Source: Actinoplanes sp. TFC3
GTDB lineage: Bacteria > Actinomycetota > Actinomycetes > Mycobacteriales > Micromonosporaceae
Direction: 5' to 3'
DNA: 64,000 nt
Assembly (NCBI RefSeq): GCF_001553785.1
Contig: NZ_LOJP01000001.1
Span: forward strand, 4,843,890-4,907,889
Under the pieces are notes generated by a model. It saw only the letters and a list, made by a program, of their open reading frames with translations. It was not told the DNA's origin and did no database searches. Shown one piece after another: positions 32,587 to 40,693 of the stretch; the stretch's first letter is position 1, and every line of letters starts with the position of its first letter. Position numbers and translations under genes: made by a program.

Positions 32587-35181
32587 ATGCGGCTACTGGG
32601 TATCGCACTTCTGGTTGCGCCGATCGCTGCGGTGGGCGCCAGCCCGGCTCAAGCGGCGACGTCATGGACGGTAAACGGGCCGGGCGGTGCGGTCACCGCC
32701 CGGCTCGTCCTCGACGACACCGGCCGGCTCAGCTTCGGCGTCGACCGGCAGGGCAGCGCGGTGCTGGCCCCGGCCCCGATCGGGCTGACCACCACGACCG
32801 CCGACCTCAGCACCGGGCTGACGTTCAAGTCCCGCACCGACCGTACGGTCCGCGAGCGCTACACCCGGACCACCGGCAAGCAGCTCGAACGCGACGTCAC
32901 GCTCAAGGAATCCACGCTCGACTTCCAGCAGCTCAAGGTGGTTGTCCGGGTTTCCGCTGAGGGGGCCGCCTACCGGTACGTGCTGCCGTCGGCGGCCACG
33001 GTGACCGGGGAGGCGTCGTCGTGGTCGGTGCCGGTGGACGCACCGGCCTGGCTGCTGCCGTACACGCCGAACTACGAGGAGCCGCGGGTCCCGACGACGG
33101 CCGGCGCCGCGGCTACCGGGGACTACGGGTTCCCTTCGCTGTTCCGGGTCGGGACCACCTATGCCCTGCTGACCGAGTCCGACGTGGACGGCCGCTATGA
33201 CGGGGCGCGCCTGACGCACACAGCGGGCGAGGCGACGTACCGGATCGAACTGGCCGACCCGCGGATCAGCGCGACCGGTCCGCTGTCCACGCCGTGGCGG
33301 GTGGCCGTCGTGGGTGACCTGGCGACGGTCACCGGGTCCATGCTGGTTGACGATCTGGCCCCGGCCTCGAAGCTCACGGACGCCTCGTGGGTGCGCCCGG
33401 GAATGGTCGCCTGGTCCTGGCTGTCGGAGCACGCCAGCCCCTCGGATCCGGTACGCCAGCGGCAGTACATCGACTTCGCCGCGCGCAACGGCTGGCCGTT
33501 CGTCCTGATCGATGAGGGCTGGAGGGCGCAATGGGTGCCCGAGGTTGTGCGTTACGCCCGGGCGCGCGGCGTCGAGGTCCTGTTGTGGTTGCACTGGACC
33601 GACCTGGACACCGAGCAGGAACGCGCCACCCTGCTGCCGCGGTTCAAGCAGTGGGGCGTTGCCGGACTGAAGATCGACTTCATGGACTCCGACAGCCAGG
33701 CCCGCTTCCAGTGGTACGACGCGATCCTGAAGGCCACGGCGGATCAGCACCTGATGGTCAACTTCCACGGCGCCACCATCCCGCGCGGCATCCAGCGCAC
33801 CTGGCCGCACGTGATGACGCTGGAAGCCATCCGGGGCGCCGAGCAGTTCCGCACCCGGGCCGCGCAGAACACGATCTTCCCGTACACCCGCAACGTGGCC
33901 GGCAGCATGGACTACACGCCGGTCACCTGGGCGGTCACCGACCGCGACACCACCGACGCGCACGAGGTCGCGCTGGCGCTGGTCTACGAATCGGGCTGGA
34001 CCCACCTGGCCGACAAGCCGGAGACCTACGAGTCGCACCCCGAGGCCCTGCGCACGCTGAGCCGGCTGCCGACCACCTGGGACGAGTCGCGGCTGCTCAC
34101 CGGCGCGCCCGGAGCCGAGACGGTGGTGGCGCGACGTCACGACGACCGCTGGTACGTGGGTGGCATCTCCGCGGTCGCCGCGCACACCGTCGATGCCAAC
34201 CTGGACTTTCTCAAGGGCGGGCGCTACCTGGCCGAGACGCTGCGCGACGGCGACCACGGCCTGGTGCGCGAGAGCCGGATCGTGCGCCGCGGTGACACGC
34301 TGAGCGTTGCCGAGGTGGCCAACGGCGGGTTCGTAACCGTGCTGTGCAAGTACACCGGCTCGGCGACCTGCGATGAGCCGGTCCGCCAAGTCCCCGCGAC
34401 CTCGTTGACGGTCACCGCCTCCGGCACGGTGGTCACGGCCGTCTTCACGCTTCCGGCCGGTGGTCCGCTGCGAGGGGTACGGCTGCAGCCCCAAGCCCCG
34501 CAAGGCTGGACGGTCAGCGGTCCCACCGTGAGCGCCGCCACCCTCAAGGCGGGCCAGAAGCTGACCGGCACATGGACGTTTCAGCCCGGCCCCGGCATCA
34601 CCCCCGGCTACGTGGACCTGCCGGTTGCCGCCGAGTTCACCTTCGCCGGTGATTCGGGTTACCCCGACCGGCCCGGCGCGCAGACCGTCCACGTCGAACA
34701 GGCGGTGCGCACGCTGGTGACCCCGCCGGATCCCAGCGGCACCGCGGCGATCAGCGACCTGCCGTTCCTCAGCGAGGCCAACGGGTACGGGCCGGTGGAG
34801 CGGGACAGCTCCAACGGCGAGGCGGCCGGCGGGGACGGTCACCCGCTCACCATCCGCGGCACGGTATACGCCAAGGGGCTGGGGATGCACGCCCCCGGCG
34901 AGGTGACGGTCTGGCTGGGCGGCACGTGCACGTCGTTCACCGCCCAGGTCGGCATCGACGATGAGGTGGGTGAGTCCGGCTCGGCTGATTTCCAGGTGCT
35001 GGGCGACGACGGGCAGGTTCTGGGGGCTTCGGGCGTACGGCGAAGCGCTGATCCTGCCCTGGCTCTTGATGTTGATGTCACCGGTGTGCGGATCCTGACA
35101 TTGCGCGCAACCGACGGCGGTGACGGCAAGAACTTCGACCACGCCGACTGGGGTGACGCCCGGCTCAGCTGCGCCGGCTGA
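32587..35181 (+). CDS. Secreted GH97 alpha-galactosidase-type glycosidase with NPCBM domain
   Basis: An 864-residue precursor: signal peptide ending near AQAA, an N-terminal beta-sandwich domain (about 25-290), the catalytic barrel (about 290-540), a linker with a beta-rich domain, and a C-terminal NPCBM-like carbohydrate-binding domain (about 735-864) beginning near YAKGLGMHAPGEV. In the barrel, Asp364 in GLKIDFMDSD and Glu413 in MTLEAIRG are where retaining GH97 alpha-galactosidases carry nucleophile and acid/base. Inverting GH97 glucosidases lack that Asp, so galactoside hydrolysis is favoured. No strong ribosome site is visible. The end overlaps the convergent TetR gene by 17 bases. Confidence 0.86.
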   Translation: MRLLGIALLVAPIAAVGASPAQAATSWTVNGPGGAVTARLVLDDTGRLSFGVDRQGSAVLAPAPIGLTTTTADLSTGLTFKSRTDRTVRERYTRTTGKQLERDVTLKESTLDFQQLKVVVRVSAEGAAYRYVLPSAATVTGEASSWSVPVDAPAWLLPYTPNYEEPRVPTTAGAAATGDYGFPSLFRVGTTYALLTESDVDGRYDGARLTHTAGEATYRIELADPRISATGPLSTPWRVAVVGDLATVTGSMLVDDLAPASKLTDASWVRPGMVAWSWLSEHASPSDPVRQRQYIDFAARNGWPFVLIDEGWRAQWVPEVVRYARARGVEVLLWLHWTDLDTEQERATLLPRFKQWGVAGLKIDFMDSDSQARFQWYDAILKATADQHLMVNFHGATIPRGIQRTWPHVMTLEAIRGAEQFRTRAAQNTIFPYTRNVAGSMDYTPVTWAVTDRDTTDAHEVALALVYESGWTHLADKPETYESHPEALRTLSRLPTTWDESRLLTGAPGAETVVARRHDDRWYVGGISAVAAHTVDANLDFLKGGRYLAETLRDGDHGLVRESRIVRRGDTLSVAEVANGGFVTVLCKYTGSATCDEPVRQVPATSLTVTASGTVVTAVFTLPAGGPLRGVRLQPQAPQGWTVSGPTVSAATLKAGQKLTGTWTFQPGPGITPGYVDLPVAAEFTFAGDSGYPDRPGAQTVHVEQAVRTLVTPPDPSGTAAISDLPFLSEANGYGPVERDSSNGEAAGGDGHPLTIRGTVYAKGLGMHAPGEVTVWLGGTCTSFTAQVGIDDEVGESGSADFQVLGDDGQVLGASGVRRSADPALALDVDVTGVRILTLRATDGGDGKNFDHADWGDARLSCAG

Positions 35182-35803
35182 CCAGCGCCTCCAGCCCGTC
35201 CAGGATGCGGGCCAGGCCGAACTCGAACGCCTGGCCCGCGCCCTGACCGGCCTCCCCCATCGCCGCCATCAGGTGCGGGAACCGTTCGCCGTGCTCGCGC
35301 AACATCGCCGCGATGGCCTGGGTCATCTCCGCCTCGCCGACCATCGACGCCGCCTGCTGGGCCAGCATCCGTCCGTGCCCGGCCAGCGTCGCAATGGTGT
35401 CCAGCCGCTCGGATCCCTTGAGCGGCAACCCTTCCAGCCGGCTCAAGGCAACTTCCATCCAGCTCATCTCGTACGGACCCAGCGGTCGCTGCCCCACCGT
35501 CGCCTCGATGGCCCACGGGTGCGCGACGTAGCGCTCCAGCAGCTTGCGTGACCACTGTTCCAGCCCCGCCCGCCAGCCCTGAGACGTCAGCTCGGGCGGC
35601 TCCCCGATGGCTTGTTCCAGCATGAGCGCGACCAGTTCGGCCTTGCCGGGCAGATACCGGTACAGCGACATCTTGGTGTAGCCGAGTTCGGCTGCCACCC
35701 GCTGCATGGACACCGCGGCCAGTCCCTCGGCGTCGGCCACCGCGATCCCCGCGTCCGCGATCCCCGTCAGACTCAGCGCCGGCTTTGGTCCGCGCTTGCC
35801 CAC
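35165..35803 (-). CDS. TetR family transcriptional regulator
   Basis: GTG 35803 has GGGAGG eight bases upstream; a GTG at 35812 directly abuts that site and is less likely. The 212-residue protein has an N-terminal TetR DNA-binding domain with the recognition segment LGYTKMSLYRYLPGKAEL, and a helical ligand-binding domain with GWRAGLEQWSRKLLERY. It is divergent from a flavin monooxygenase gene and most likely represses it, and itself, through the paired sites between them. The ligand is unknown but would probably be a substrate of the monooxygenase. Confidence 0.9.
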   Translation of the reverse strand: MGKRGPKPALSLTGIADAGIAVADAEGLAAVSMQRVAAELGYTKMSLYRYLPGKAELVALMLEQAIGEPPELTSQGWRAGLEQWSRKLLERYVAHPWAIEATVGQRPLGPYEMSWMEVALSRLEGLPLKGSERLDTIATLAGHGRMLAQQAASMVGEAEMTQAIAAMLREHGERFPHLMAAMGEAGQGAGQAFEFGLARILDGLEALVSRRS

Positions 35804-35814
35804 TCTTGCCACCT

Positions 35815-35872
35815 CCCATAACTGCGTCTACCGTACACAGAAACAACTGCTTCCCATGGACACAGTTATGGG
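35815..35872. promoter_or_regulatory. Twin TetR operator candidates in the divergent promoter
   Basis: Two sites share the pattern CTGC(G/T)T-N7-ACACAG, at 35822-35840 and 35847-35865, offset by exactly 25 bases. The whole region is also bracketed by a 14-base inverted repeat with one mismatch: CCCATAACTGCGTC at 35815-35828 and GACACAGTTATGGG at 35859-35872. The sites fall between the TetR and monooxygenase starts and reach both ribosome-binding sites. Confidence 0.65.
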
Positions 35873-35881
35873 GGATTCACC

Positions 35882-37051
35882 GTGCCCACCTCCGTTCTCA
35901 TCTCCGGCGCCGGCCTCGCCGGTCCCGCCCTGGCCTACTGGCTGGCCCATCACGGCTTCGAGCCGGCGGTGGTCGAGGCAGCCCCGGCCCTGCGCACCGG
36001 CGGCAGCGCCGTCGACTACCGCGGCCCGGTCCACCTCGGCCTGCTGACGCGCATGGGCATCCTCGACCAGCTGCGCGAGGTGCAGACCCACGGCACCGCC
36101 ATGCGCTTCGTCGACGAGCACGGCCGGCCGACGATGCAGATGCCCGCCGGCTTCGCCGGTGGCGAGCTGGAGGTGCGGCGCGGCGATCTCTCGCGGATCC
36201 TGGCCGCCGCCTCCGGGGACCGCACCGAGTGGATCTTCGGTGACCGGGTCGCGGCGCTGAGCGAGCTGCCCGATCGCGTCGAGGTCACCTTCGCCGGTGG
36301 CTCGCAGCGTTCGTTCGACCTGGTCATCGGCGCGGACGGCGTGCACTCCGGGGTGCGCCGGCTGGCGTTCGGCGCCGAGTCGGCCTACGTCCGGCACCTG
36401 GGGTACTACCTGGGTGGCTGGGCCGTGCCCGGCTGCACCGGCGAGGGCGCGGGCCTCAACGTGCCCGGCAAGCTGGCGTCGGTCGGGGACGGGCAGGCGT
36501 TCATCGCGTTCTCGTCGCCTGCGGAATTGAGCTACGACCGGCGTGATCCCGAGGCGCAGAAGCAGATCATCCGCGCGCAGTTCGCCGGGCTGGGCTGGGA
36601 GGTGCCGCGCATCCTGGCCGCCCTCGACACCGCCGGCGACCTCTACTTCGACCAGATCTGCCGGGTCGACATCACCCCGTGGTCGACCGGCCGGATCGCG
36701 CTGATCGGCGACGCCGCTTGCGGGGCGACGCTCGGCGGGATGGGCAACGGCACAGCGCTGATCGCCGCGTACGTACTGGCGGGCGAGCTGGCCACGGCCG
36801 GTGGCGACCACCGGGCCGCGTTCGCCCGCTACGAGCGACGGCTGGCGGGGTTCGCCCGGCGGGCCCAGAAGGGCGGGGACACCGCCGGGCGCTTCCTTGC
36901 GCCTCGCACCGCAAGCGGCCTGCGCCTGCGGAACTGGCTGCACAACCAGAACCTGATCATCCGGCTCACGATGCGGATCGCCACCGAACGGGCGACCCGC
37001 ATCGAGCTGCCGGATTACGACCTCAGCGCAGCTTCTGCACCGCGTCGATAG
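35882..37051 (+). CDS. FAD-dependent monooxygenase (PHBH fold)
   Basis: A 389-residue class A flavoprotein monooxygenase with GTG start and a GGGGGA ribosome site. Fingerprints: the Rossmann dinucleotide motif in ISGAGLAGPALAYWLA, the DG motif in IGADGVHSGVRR (near residue 155) and the GD motif in LIGDAACGATLGGMG (near residue 276). Such enzymes use NAD(P)H and oxygen to hydroxylate aromatics, polyketides or antibiotics, including TetX-type tetracycline inactivation. The divergent TetR gene suggests induction by the substrate. The stop overlaps the convergent HAD gene by 29 bases. Confidence 0.9.
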   Translation: MPTSVLISGAGLAGPALAYWLAHHGFEPAVVEAAPALRTGGSAVDYRGPVHLGLLTRMGILDQLREVQTHGTAMRFVDEHGRPTMQMPAGFAGGELEVRRGDLSRILAAASGDRTEWIFGDRVAALSELPDRVEVTFAGGSQRSFDLVIGADGVHSGVRRLAFGAESAYVRHLGYYLGGWAVPGCTGEGAGLNVPGKLASVGDGQAFIAFSSPAELSYDRRDPEAQKQIIRAQFAGLGWEVPRILAALDTAGDLYFDQICRVDITPWSTGRIALIGDAACGATLGGMGNGTALIAAYVLAGELATAGGDHRAAFARYERRLAGFARRAQKGGDTAGRFLAPRTASGLRLRNWLHNQNLIIRLTMRIATERATRIELPDYDLSAASAPRR

Positions 37052-37679
37052 TCAGCTCGTCCAGGTCGTGCAGCACCAGGCCGGCCAGCGCCAGGGCGTC
37101 GTCAGCGGGCGGATAGATGCCGTGCGGGATCGCGATCACCGCGAGCCCGGCGGCACCCGCCGACCGCAGCCCGTTGCTGGAGTCCTCCACCGCCGCGCAC
37201 ACCTCAGGGTCCTTCTTCAACTGCCGGGCCACCTCGAGGTAGGCGTCCGGGAACGGCTTGCCACGCTCGACTTCCTCAGTGGACAGCGTTGTCTCGAACA
37301 CGTCAGTGAGCCCGGCGCTCTCCAACACCTGGTCGATGAGCAGACGGGCCGAGGAACTGCACAGCGCCACCGGGACCTGCTCGGCAATGCGGCGGACCGC
37401 CGCCACGGAACCGGAAATCAGCGGTACGGCCGCCTGATAGCGCTCGGCCATCCGCTTGAGCACGTCCTCGGCAACCTGCTCGGGCGTGCGCGGGACGCCG
37501 ACTTCCTGGCTCAGGTGTGCCGACCACTCCGGCGTGCTCATGCCCATCATCCGGGTCTGGCTGTCCGGCAGGAACTGCTTGCCGTGCTCGGCGACATAGC
37601 CGCGACGCACGTCCTCCCAGACCTCCTCGGTGTCGATGATGACGCCGTCGAGGTCGAAGACGACCGCCTCGATCCTCAC
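37023..37679 (-). CDS. HAD superfamily phosphatase/phosphomutase
   Basis: A 218-residue HAD protein with motif I VFDLDGVIIDTE (nucleophile Asp9), motif II Ser in ALCSSSARL, motif III Lys in ERGKPFPDAY and motif IV VEDSSNGL. The helical cap after motif I matches the beta-phosphoglucomutase/phosphoglycolate phosphatase subclass. Substrate not predictable. GTG start overlaps the upstream oxidoreductase stop as GTGA, so translation is probably coupled to that gene. Confidence 0.88.
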   Translation of the reverse strand: MRIEAVVFDLDGVIIDTEEVWEDVRRGYVAEHGKQFLPDSQTRMMGMSTPEWSAHLSQEVGVPRTPEQVAEDVLKRMAERYQAAVPLISGSVAAVRRIAEQVPVALCSSSARLLIDQVLESAGLTDVFETTLSTEEVERGKPFPDAYLEVARQLKKDPEVCAAVEDSSNGLRSAGAAGLAVIAIPHGIYPPADDALALAGLVLHDLDELTIDAVQKLR

Positions 37680-38542
37680 AGGCTCTCGACCGCCGGCACG
37701 ACCTGGTCCCGGATGATCTCGATCTTGCTCAGGTCGGACACCCCGGGGATCATGCCGTGCCCGATGGTGAAGCCGAGCCGGGCCAGCTTGGTGGCATTGG
37801 CCAGGATCTCGTCGACCTTCTCGCCCTTCTCACCCGGATCGAGTTGCAGCAGCGCGGTCTTCTCGATGTCGTCGTAGTTGCGGCCCTCGTTCTCGCAGTG
37901 CTGGCGCAGCACGTCGAGTTTGCGCTCGATCTCGGGGCTGTCGAACAGGTTGCACGAGTCGGCGTACTTGGCCACGAAACGCAGCGTCTTCTTCTCGCCG
38001 CCGCCGCCGATGAGGATCGGCGGGTGCGGCTTGGACAGCGGCAACGGGTGGTTGAGCAGCCGGCCCAGCCGGTAGTGCTTGCCCTCGAAGGCCGCTTCTT
38101 CGCCGTGGAACATGCGCAGGCAGATCTGCAGCGTCTCCTCCAGGCGTTCGAAGCGCTCGGCGGTCGGCGGGAAGAACAAGCCGAGCCCGCGCGACTCCTC
38201 CTCGTTCCAGGCCGCGCCGATGCCGAGCATGGCCCGGCCCCCGGACAGCACGTCGAGGGTGGTCACGGCCTTGGCGAGCAGACCGGGATCGCGGTACGTC
38301 ACCCCGGTCACCAGCGTGAGCAGCTTGGCCCGCTTGGTGTGCGCGGCGATGAACCCGAGCGCGGTGTACGCCTCCAGCATCTCGGCCTCGGGATTGCCGA
38401 AGATCTGCCAGAGGTGATCCATGACGCTGATCCGCTCGAACCCGGCCTCGTCGGCGGCGGACACGATCTCGGCCAGCCGCGGTCCGAGCCGGGCTGAGCC
38501 GTCGGGCCACGTGAAGTCAGCGATGTGCAGACCCAGTTTCAC
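37676..38542 (-). CDS. Luciferase-like F420-dependent oxidoreductase
   Basis: A 288-residue luciferase-like monooxygenase-fold protein. SVMDHLWQ, TLVTGVTYRDPGLLAK and GRAMLGIGAAWNEEES match F420-dependent members, with later segments HPPILIGGGGEKKTL lining the cofactor site. GTG start with GGAGAGGA upstream. The following HAD gene overlaps by four bases. These enzymes use reduced F420 for hydride transfer to diverse substrates; a dedicated F420 reductant enzyme (fgd) is encoded nearby at 39680-40684. Confidence 0.88.
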   Translation of the reverse strand: MKLGLHIADFTWPDGSARLGPRLAEIVSAADEAGFERISVMDHLWQIFGNPEAEMLEAYTALGFIAAHTKRAKLLTLVTGVTYRDPGLLAKAVTTLDVLSGGRAMLGIGAAWNEEESRGLGLFFPPTAERFERLEETLQICLRMFHGEEAAFEGKHYRLGRLLNHPLPLSKPHPPILIGGGGEKKTLRFVAKYADSCNLFDSPEIERKLDVLRQHCENEGRNYDDIEKTALLQLDPGEKGEKVDEILANATKLARLGFTIGHGMIPGVSDLSKIEIIRDQVVPAVESL

Positions 38543-38742
38543 GAGATGTCCTCTCCATGGGAAATCACCTCGAACACTATCCCCGTACCGGGGCAGCCCT
38601 GGCCTATATCACCGTCCGTAGTGGATCGTGACCATGGGTGAACCGGTTAAGCACAACGTGCCCGCGTGGTAGACCGTCAGTAGCCGATTGGTAAGTTGTG
38701 TCCCGCCCCCGCATTTGCCCAGCCGCCCGAGGAGCCACCGCC

Positions 38743-39690
38743 ATGCCTCCCTCGCCGCGACGTTCGATCCCGTCGCACGCGTTCTGGTCACCCACCGTGA
38801 CCGTGGTGATCCCCGCCCTCAACGAGGAACACAACCTTCCGCTCGTGCTGGAGAACCTGCCGCCCGTTGACGAGGTCATCGTGGTGGACGGGCGCTCCGA
38901 CGACGACACGGTCGCCGTCGCCCGCGAGGTACGCCCCGACGTGATCGTGGTGCGCCAGACCCGCTCGGGCAAGGGCAACGCGCTCGCCTGCGGGTTCGCC
39001 GCCGCCACCAGTGACATCGTGATCACGTTGAACGCCGACGGCTCGGCCGACCCGGGCGAGATCCCGCGCTTCGTCGACGCGCTGCTCTCCGGCGCCGAGG
39101 CGGCCCACGGCTCGCGCTTCCGCTATGGCGGCGAGCACCGCGACGCCGCGCCGGCCGAACGCTGGGGCCACGCCGCGCTCAGCCACGCCGTCAACCTGCT
39201 GTTCCACACCCGCTTCACCGATCTGAGCTGCGGCTACAACGCGTACTGGCGGGAGCTGCTGCCGGTGCTCGACCTGCCCGCGCCGGTGATCGCCGGCCTG
39301 CGCCGCGGCCGGCCCGCCTGGGGCGACGGCCCGGAGGTGGAAACGCTGATCACGGTGCGGATGGCCACCCGCGGGCTGCGCGTGGTCGAGGTCGCCACGG
39401 TCGGCTACCCCCGCATCCACGGCTACCGGCCGCGGCGCACGCTGGCCGGGGCGGCGCGCGTGCTGCGCACCGTGCTGACCGAGTATTTCCGGCGCTGGAG
39501 CCGGCGGCCCCGTCGCCCGGCCGGGCGCGCCGCCGAGGTTCCGGAGAGCCAGATCCTGCGGCCGGTGCCGCCGCAGGAATCCAGCGGCCGGCACGCCGTT
39601 CCCCGTCCCCGCCGCCGCACCGATCTGCGGGTGATCCGCGGCGAGGGTCAGGGCTGGGACGACCAGACCCCGTATCGCGCTACGTCGTGA
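38743..39690 (+). CDS. Family 2 glycosyltransferase
   Basis: ATG 38743 has GGAG eight bases upstream, giving 315 residues. The GT-A fold begins with VTVVIPALNEEHNLP. VDGRSDDDT and SGKGNALACGF follow, then LNADGSADPGEI with the probable metal-binding acidic group, and HGSRFRYGG. These match dolichol-phosphate-mannose-synthase-like GT2 enzymes. No membrane helices follow; instead the last 60 residues are a basic, proline-rich tail. It probably transfers sugar from a nucleotide donor to a lipid or cell-surface acceptor. The 3-prime end overlaps fgd by 11 bases. Confidence 0.87.
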   Translation: MPPSPRRSIPSHAFWSPTVTVVIPALNEEHNLPLVLENLPPVDEVIVVDGRSDDDTVAVAREVRPDVIVVRQTRSGKGNALACGFAAATSDIVITLNADGSADPGEIPRFVDALLSGAEAAHGSRFRYGGEHRDAAPAERWGHAALSHAVNLLFHTRFTDLSCGYNAYWRELLPVLDLPAPVIAGLRRGRPAWGDGPEVETLITVRMATRGLRVVEVATVGYPRIHGYRPRRTLAGAARVLRTVLTEYFRRWSRRPRRPAGRAAEVPESQILRPVPPQESSGRHAVPRPRRRTDLRVIRGEGQGWDDQTPYRATS

Positions 39691-40684
39691 CCCGCTCGCG
39701 CAGCCGGGGCAGGATCTCCTCGCCGTAGACGCGCAGGAAACGGTCCTGGTCCGGGCCCGGCGCGTGGAACACCAGGTGTTTGAAGCCCATGTCGAGGTAT
39801 TCGGCGACCTTGGCCGCGTGCTCCTCGGGGTCGGCCGAGACGATCCAGCGGGTGACCGTGCGGTCGACCGGCAGCGCGTCGGCCCGGCGCTGCATCTCGA
39901 TCGGATCCTCGACGCCGGTTTTCTCCTCCGGCGACAGCGCCAGCGCACCCCAGTAGTGGGTGTCGTTGCGCGCCCGCTCGAGGTCGGGGTCGAAGGACAC
40001 CTTGACCTCGATCATCAGGTCGAGGTCGGCAAGCGTGCGGCCGGCCTTGCCCGCGCCCTCTTTCACCGCCGGCAGCAAGGTGTCGGTGTAGAGCTCATGG
40101 CCCTTGCCGCTGGTGGTGATGAACCCGTCGGCGATGCGCCCGGCCAGCCGGGTGGCGGCCGGCCCGGACGCGCCGATGTACACCGGCACCGGCTGCTCCG
40201 GCTTGTCGTAGATGGTGGCCAGCTCGGTGCGGTAGAACTGGCCCTCGAAGCTCACCCGGTCCTCGGTCCACAGCTGCTTGATCAGCTGGACCGCCTCCTT
40301 GAGCCGGGCGAAGCGCTCCTTGCCCTCCGGCCAGCTCAACCCGAGGGGCACCTCGTTGAGCGACTCCCCCGAGCCGACGCCCAGGATGACCCGGCCCGGG
40401 GCCAGGCAGCCCAGCGTCGCGAAGGCCTGCGCCACCACGGCCGGGTGGTAACGGAACGTCGGGGTGAGCACGCTGGTGCCGATCAGGACCCGCTCGGTGC
40501 TGGTGGCGAGCGCGCCAAGCCAGGGCAACGCGGCGGGGGCGTGCCCGCCGTCGTGGCGCCACGGCTGCAGGTGGTCGCTGACGAACACCGAGTCGAATCC
40601 GTGCTGCTCCGCGTCGATGCCGTAGCGGAGCAGCTCGCGCGGGGCGAACTGCTCCGCCGAAGCCTTGTACCCGAACCGAATCAT
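39680..40684 (-). CDS. fgd: F420-dependent glucose-6-phosphate dehydrogenase
   Basis: A 334-residue luciferase-fold protein closely resembling FGD. It starts IRFGYKASAEQF, then VSDHLQPWRHDGGHAP, LIGTSVLTPTFRYHPAVVAQ, GRVILGVGSGESLNEV and ITTSGKGHELY. FGD oxidises glucose 6-phosphate to 6-phosphogluconolactone while reducing coenzyme F420, supplying F420H2 for other oxidoreductases such as the two encoded at 37676-38542 and 44924-45799. The His in SDHLQPW and the acidic residue of GESLNEV are where FGD has catalytic residues. Closely related F420 enzymes cannot be fully excluded. Confidence 0.84.
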   Translation of the reverse strand: MIRFGYKASAEQFAPRELLRYGIDAEQHGFDSVFVSDHLQPWRHDGGHAPAALPWLGALATSTERVLIGTSVLTPTFRYHPAVVAQAFATLGCLAPGRVILGVGSGESLNEVPLGLSWPEGKERFARLKEAVQLIKQLWTEDRVSFEGQFYRTELATIYDKPEQPVPVYIGASGPAATRLAGRIADGFITTSGKGHELYTDTLLPAVKEGAGKAGRTLADLDLMIEVKVSFDPDLERARNDTHYWGALALSPEEKTGVEDPIEMQRRADALPVDRTVTRWIVSADPEEHAAKVAEYLDMGFKHLVFHAPGPDQDRFLRVYGEEILPRLRERVTT

Positions 40685-40693
40685 CTGCCGAGC

